Of a stretch of 64,000 bases of DNA, positions 58,201 through 64,000 are shown piece by piece. Below the pieces are notes generated by a model. The model worked only from the letters and a program-made list of their open reading frames with translations. It was not told the origin of the DNA and searched no databases. This DNA comes from Penelope pileata (taxonomy: Eukaryota > Chordata > Aves > Galliformes > Cracidae), in NCBI GenBank assembly GCA_013396635.1, contig WBMW01003829.1:1270212-1334211 (forward strand). The letters are read 5' to 3'. Position numbers and translations under genes: made by a program. Position 1 is the stretch's first letter. Every line of letters begins with the position of its first letter.

Positions 58201-61190
58201 GCTCGCCCACGTATGAGATGTGATATGAATAAATCAGTGCAAAGTCCACGTGAGCCTCTCCTCGCTCGCTAGTGGGGGCCCAGCCTGGAAAAGCTGCATC
58301 TGCAATGGAGCTGCCAGGTGGACCTACACCACCCTTAGTGCCATTTAAACAAATACAGCTGATTCAGTATATTGATTCATTTCCTTCAAAATGCCAATTA
58401 CGCAGCTAGGTATTTTATGCTGAAACTTTAAAAAATGCATATTTCTCTAACAGAGTTTGAAAACTCAAACGAAACTCCCAAAATTCCAAGAGCTTCAAAC
58501 GTTGTCATGTCGCTACCAGAATTGTTAGGGCCCTCACACACCTGATGACCAGAGCTGGGTACTCACCACTGCTTGTTTTGTATCTCTCTGAAAGTCACTT
58601 GCACAACCCACTTCACTGTGCTGTGCTGTAGAGCTGTCTCATTGCTGTTTTTCGCTTTCTGGCTCATCATCTGGACCCCAAATCAGCTGTTGTTGCCTTG
58701 AATGGCAGAGGGCTCCGTAACAGTACAGGTTCAAACAGAAGCTCTCGGCATTGTTTTTCAGCCATGATGATGTACAACCAAACATTAATCATCCACTTGC
58801 CAAATTGAAACACCCAACACGTTTCTCCGTGCATCGGATCTGCTCTGCAGCAAGCCCAACCCCGCTGTCACACCATGCTTCAGCACGTGTTCGGTCTGCA
58901 CTCAGAATGAAATTAGCTGGGGAAGTGAGCTGGGAAAAAGCAGTGGTGAAAACAACTCCAGCCATTCCACACACCAGCGCCTGCTTCCCTTCCTCCTGTT
59001 GCCACTCTCTCCTATGTTTCAGTGGAAACCAAAACCTCAGCAACTTGAACCACGCTCCTTCATAAAGATTTTGAGCACTGATGCTTCATAAGGATGCATA
59101 TCATCTGCTCTGAATCCATAAAAAGTTTATGTTTATCAGAATGACAAATTTCTGACTTGGAAAATCTCAGAGCCAACATTTGTAAATAAAGTAATTTTAA
59201 TCTAGTTACCAATATACCTATTTTTTTCTGCTTTCTGATATTGAAGAGTACTCTCCCATGGGGATGAATCAATCCCATCAGCACGCTAAAACACCTATCT
59301 GCTCACTAACAGATAGTTTCCTAATTCAGAGGAAAAGGCAAGCAGCACAGCAATGATCTGAAAGCAAGCATCTGAAACGCTCCAGGAAACATAAGATTTT
59401 TTCTTTTCTCCCCTGCTCCCCCCAATGACAGCTTTCTAGTGCTGCTGGCATCCATCACATGTGCAGAGGCAAATGCTTCCACACTTGGTAATAATCAGAG
59501 CAAGGAAATTACAGATCGGGGGGAGGAGGAACTGTGTTCTTTTTTTTCTCATGGCAAAGGCATACTTAAAATCTGAAGAGTGCACAAGGAGAACTTGGTA
59601 GAATCTTTCTCTGCCATTTTCACTGTCTGAGCAGAGCCAGGCATCTCTGAAGCTCTTCCACTCTGCCCGTTTTCTGGGGCTCTCCACTGTGCCATGCCCC
59701 CGCTCCCTCTGCCTATGCTGCACTGGGGCTGCTTCCCAAGGGAGTACCTCCATCAGCTCCTACCTGTCTTCCTGCTCTACTGCTCAGCTACCTATTTATG
59801 CAAAACCATCTTCCAAACTTTCTCTGAACTTCTTCTCAAGCCCACCCTTATCTCCAGCTCTGTCCCTGTGCACACTGTCATCCCAGGTTGCCAGCAGCTA
59901 AGTGGCTCCTCTCCACACTTTTGACTCCCAATGTTTGCTGCAAAATAATATGAGCACAAAGAACTGTCCCCAGCAGAACAGCTTTTCACGGCAGCAGATA
60001 AAAAGGATTTTCCTTGATGTCATCATACACTGAAATGAATAAATACAGAACAAAGCAATACAGATGCAAAGAGGAAAACTCAGGCACTGCAGGGACTAGG
60101 TTGGAAATACAAGTAAATAGAAAAGATGGGTACAAGGACACAGAATAAAATCAAAACCAAATATAGAAGAAACCACCAGATGCCTCAAACGAAGGCTAAA
60201 TATTAACACATTATTAATATGGCAGGTTTTAGAACAGCTGTTGTACCCTTTCTATCTAGAGAATCAGCTTTCAAAAGTCGAAGACATTAAGACTTAATCA
60301 ATCATTGTACTTTGGTGAGATCTCATCTGTAAAACAATCAATTAAATTGCAGGAATAAAAGTGAGGTTTTAATTCAAGCTTCTCCAGGAAGAGATCTTTT
60401 TGAAAGAGATCAGTTCAGCCTGCCATTCGAGCTAATCTCTTCAGTTTATTTAAAAAAAAATCTGAAATGAGTTAAAAATGTCAATGGGCCAACACTGCAA
60501 AATTTTCCTATGGATGCAACAAAGCAAAAACGTGCAGGTCAGCTTGCTTTCAGCTAGCAGAAACAGGCAAAAATTGCAATCAGTCTGCAATTCATATGGA
60601 TGAATCACATGTCAATGACTCAGACTGAACTGCTGACCAAGTCAGCCTCATGAAAAGCCCAGCTCAGAGGAGAGCTTGGGTTGGTTTTGGCAGAAGTCAA
60701 AACACTAACTTACAAGTCCTGTTTGTCTCTGCAGTCAGAGCAGAAGAGGGTAGACCCTCAATGAAATTATTTCCATTATTTTATATTTTGCTCCAGAAGT
60801 CAGCAGCTTCCCCTTCCCTCCTTCAAAGCCCCATTTTGCCCACATGCCCTCATGCTGTTAATGCACAATTACGATTTAAATACATTGCCTTCAAGCTTTT
60901 GAGTCACCAATGGTCATTTAGGTCAATCCATTTGTTTCTTCTGCTCTTCTGAATATTTATGGGTTTCAGTGTTTTTCCACTTCTTGGTCCTACTGCAACT
61001 CATTTCTGAGCCTCCTATGGCAAAACAACAAATGCCAGGCAATGCACACGCTGTGCTGCCCATCTGCTTCCCGCTGACGCCTTTCCTGTTCGCCCCACGT
61101 TCCACCCGCTCTGTGTTTTACACAATCTCCATGGCAAGGTCCTGTCGTTATTAAGTCCACCTATCCTGCTGAATCAGAAAATGGGAAGAG

Positions 61191-61229
61191 AAGCACTACC
61201 CATTACCAGAGCACTATCCATTACTGTCA
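61191..61229. repeat. 19 bp imperfect tandem duplication
   Basis: AGCACTACCCATTACC is followed at once by AGAGCACTATCCATTACTG; one C/T difference in the shared core, period about 19. Confidence 0.55.
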
Positions 61230-64000
61230 GCATGTAGTTTTCTCCAGTGCTCATCAGCACTAAGCTCTTTTCCTCTAGCACAAAACACTGGAAAAAAAAT
61301 GCAGAAAACTTTCAGTGTGCAACTGCCTGTCACGCAGGTGGGGAGCGGCCATGGGGCTGCGACACGACACAACCAGCAAAGCATTGAGTCACTTTCACTT
61401 GCTGTGACATCAATTTAATCGAAGGATGCTCCCAGCACTTATGAAAAAGCCCTGATGCAAGTGCTTGTAACAAGAACACAAGAAAGAAAAAATACCTGCA
61501 GGGAAACAATGAACAGGGAGCAACGAGGGCAGAGCGACAGGCACGACTGTAGAATCACGCTGGGAAGGCAGGAGCAGCATAGAGACACCAGTGTGAGGAG
61601 GTGGAGGCTGATCCAGAGGGGACAGATGTAACAGAAAACTGAGTACGGGAGGATAGGCAAGTAGAGAAGGAGCTAAATCCATCAAGTAGCTTTGGTTTGA
61701 TCCAGTTTCAAAGGGGAAGGCCAATGGAGCAGCTCTTGCAGGGCAAGGAGGAGGGTTTTTTCAGCCCCATTTTACACAGGATGAAGTGATGGTAACAGAA
61801 TTAACTCTGCATCATGTGGTGCCTGCTGCAGGTCTGCTTTGCTGGGTCTGCCCTGAATGCTTCTCCCAGCACCCTGATCACTCAGAACTGAATTTATTAG
61901 ACACAAAGCCTGAGCAGCTCCTTTCCCAGAAAAGGAGGGCATCATAAATCCATAAAATGCTTCAGGCTCAGCCCATTTTACCCCTCTCTCTCATCTACTG
62001 AAGCAAGTCATTCTGAGATCAGACCTCCGTCCATAGCCCTGGGAACATCAAAAGCCACCTAGCACACAGGGGCGAGCCGTGTCCTTCTGTAAAAGCGAGT
62101 CTGCAATTGGTCTCCAGGAAATTCATTTGTACAGGAGCAACCAAAGGGGGCTTGCTTTCTGCCTGGGTTTGGTAAAGAACTTCCATCCATTTGGAGCACA
62201 CGTGCTTTGTCCCATGTGTTTCCTTTCCTTAAAGGAAATACCTACTTTTGCAGCTGCCTCCATGGAAACAGCAACTCTGTAGTGCTGGCGATGCTCCAGA
62301 CATGATATGCTCCGTTTAAACATGGAAATCTGCACTTCTTAACCATGGAGCGATGAAAACTCAAGCTGGGATCAGAGAGCCTGGCCTGGTCTCTTCTGGT
62401 TCATTTGTCACCAGCAGCAAAGCTCCTGTGGGTCAACTTGTGCCTCAGATGGCAACAAATGCGCACACCTACTGCTGATGACTGAGTCAGCTCAGGTCTC
62501 AGTTAGGCTTGAAATAGTGGAAGGACTGGACAAAACTTTTAATTTGCACACTTCATTAATTTGGACAGCGTTAACACAGTTCCTGGAGTACCAAAGCTGT
62601 TAATGGAGATGAAACTAAGTGTTCTGTTTCCTTCCTGAAACGAGCTTTGAGATCAAGCATTCAGTAAATTGAAAAGTAATTAAAGAAATTTTCTCCAGTT
62701 TTTATTTTGAAGAGAAAGAGAAACCTATACTTTTGCCATTACCCTGCTTTGGTTGCTTTGTGTGATTAATCCATTATTTTCCTAGCCGAACTGCAGGAAC
62801 AAGTATCCTTTCCCTCTAGGGAACTAAGGTAACAAAAAACCCAAAGATTCAGTTCTGAGTCATATCACAATTTTATGGCAGTGATGCTAGTTCACACTAC
62901 AGCATACTGAGTCCACTTAAACAGATTTAAGAGAGGCAGTAAAAAATGGTTTTATCAAAATACCATACACATAAGGTTAGAGAACTGCTCTACTCGTGGA
63001 CATCCTGAATTTCTCTATTTAATGTGAAAACTGGCAAGGAGCTTGCTTCCACGTGCTCTTTTGGATGTGGTCCCCAATACCCTGCTGCATCCCCCAGCAA
63101 GGTCACAGCCAGTGAGAAAATGCAGCAACATCCACACTGCTACCAAGCTCTACTCCCAAAGGAGAACAAGCAACGCCTTAGGCCCCCTGAAGCATCCCAT
63201 CACCTGCACCTTTCAGACCAGCAAAGAGGATGCACAGCAGCTGCACAAACAGAGTGCAGGTAGAGAAGAAGGGATTTGCCCTCTGGCTTGGGAAAATTGG
63301 CCCAAGCGTAATGAAGTGTATAGCTTTTCTACAGTCATTTGTTCAGCTCCATAAATCCCAGGACATCAAGGAGGCTGTCGGGGAGAGCAGCTGTGCAGGA
63401 ATCTCTGCAGGAGCAGAAAAAAATGCTGCAACCACCTACAGCATGAGAGCACGCTGCCAGGAGCCGCGCCGGGTGCCAGACCTAGCGCTCCTCTGGTTTC
63501 ACACTGCTTTACTGCCACTGATTTAAAAGCAGTCACTCACTTGTAATGCCATAAATATCAGCAGAACGAGGCTTGCTGGCAGCCTGGAGTGAATATTAGG
63601 CAAACATAAAATTCAACACTGTAATTGTCCTTCACTCAACAGTACCTGTTTAAATTACTGTTATTACAGCAAGATACTGAAATTGCTACCAGAAACCCAA
63701 GCAGGGATTGCAGATGCTAGAGCTTTCCACCGGTAAACGTTTTCCTTGCTACTAAATTCCCTTTCAAAACAGAAACATCACTTGCAGGGCCATCCGGGGC
63801 TGCTCTGGATTTGTAGGAAAGCGCACTGTGAGCAAGGACAGAGCTGACAAACAAGGAGAAATACATGTCAAAGGCCTTGGGGAGCTCACAAAGGAAAGGC
63901 TGAGCACGGACTCACCTTGGGGCTGAGCCAACCAGGAGGTCTCATCCCACAGCACTGAGAATCACAGGACCAGCAAGCGTGGGAGCTCACGGCTACTGCA

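Larger units (their letters stand above)
51214..64000. other. Upstream non-coding sequence, probably PAK5 5' UTR intron or 5' flank
   Basis: 12.8 kb without a recognisable gene, RNA gene or transposon. It contains an ATT-rich run at 52211-52236, TA/A runs at 51407-51425 and a short imperfect duplication at 61191-61229. The 186-codon frame at 57330-57890 (+) has a complementary open frame on the other strand and no domain; it is judged chance. A PAK5 5' UTR exon could lie here but I cannot identify one from sequence alone. Confidence 0.55.

Noticed and set aside
1..64000. CRISPR arrays, tRNA, rRNA, or bacterial-type operons
   Set aside because: No regularly spaced repeats, no recognisable tRNA or rRNA sequence, and the gene structure is that of a vertebrate.

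Overview
The window is vertebrate genomic DNA, almost certainly from a bird and probably a galliform. The evidence is one multi-exon gene with canonical GT-AG introns, CR1 LINE fragments (the dominant avian retroposon, with the TTCTATGA-type 3' end), and a near full-length mariner that resembles the chicken Galluhop family as I remember it. Nothing looks prokaryotic or plasmid-like. There is one assembly gap (39 N) and two single N, all beside poly-A/T runs.

The only protein-coding gene I can support is PAK5 (also called PAK7), a group II p21-activated serine/threonine kinase, on the minus strand. Eight coding exons run from the start codon at 40236-40238 down to a TGA at 1281-1283. Exon lengths are 204, 798, 492, 134, 127, 126, 135 and 156 coding bases, giving a 723-residue protein. 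This is four residues longer than the 719 I recall for human PAK5. The CRIB (Cdc42/Rac-binding) module lies in the first coding exon. The long disordered, Ser/Tyr-rich linker fills exons 2 and 3. The kinase domain spans the end of exon 3 through exon 8. Every splice junction was read from the sequence and keeps the frame. The ATG exon has only 11 nt of 5' UTR before a 3' splice site, so one or more non-coding 5' exons lie at higher coordinates, inside or beyond the window. The 3' UTR starts at 1280, and its polyadenylation site was not found.

Layout: 1-1280 is 3' UTR. From 1281 to 9360 are the clustered kinase-domain exons with introns of 0.6-3 kb. From 9361 to 19374 are exons 3 and 2 with introns of 3.1 and 5.6 kb. 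From 19375 to 40034 is a 20.7 kb intron holding a sense-strand CR1 3' fragment, an older CR1 remnant and a CpG-dense candidate regulatory element. From 40035 to 40249 is the ATG exon. From 40250 to 64000 is upstream non-coding DNA, probably 5' UTR intron. It holds an internally deleted CR1 that keeps a broken ORF1 (SGNH-esterase) segment and a dead mariner.

No new biological system is evident. The points most worth a second look are the deletion-derivative CR1 that keeps ORF1, the mariner with a lost catalytic Asp, the CpG-dense intronic element, an unexplained stop-poor segment near 25 kb, and small tandem duplications.
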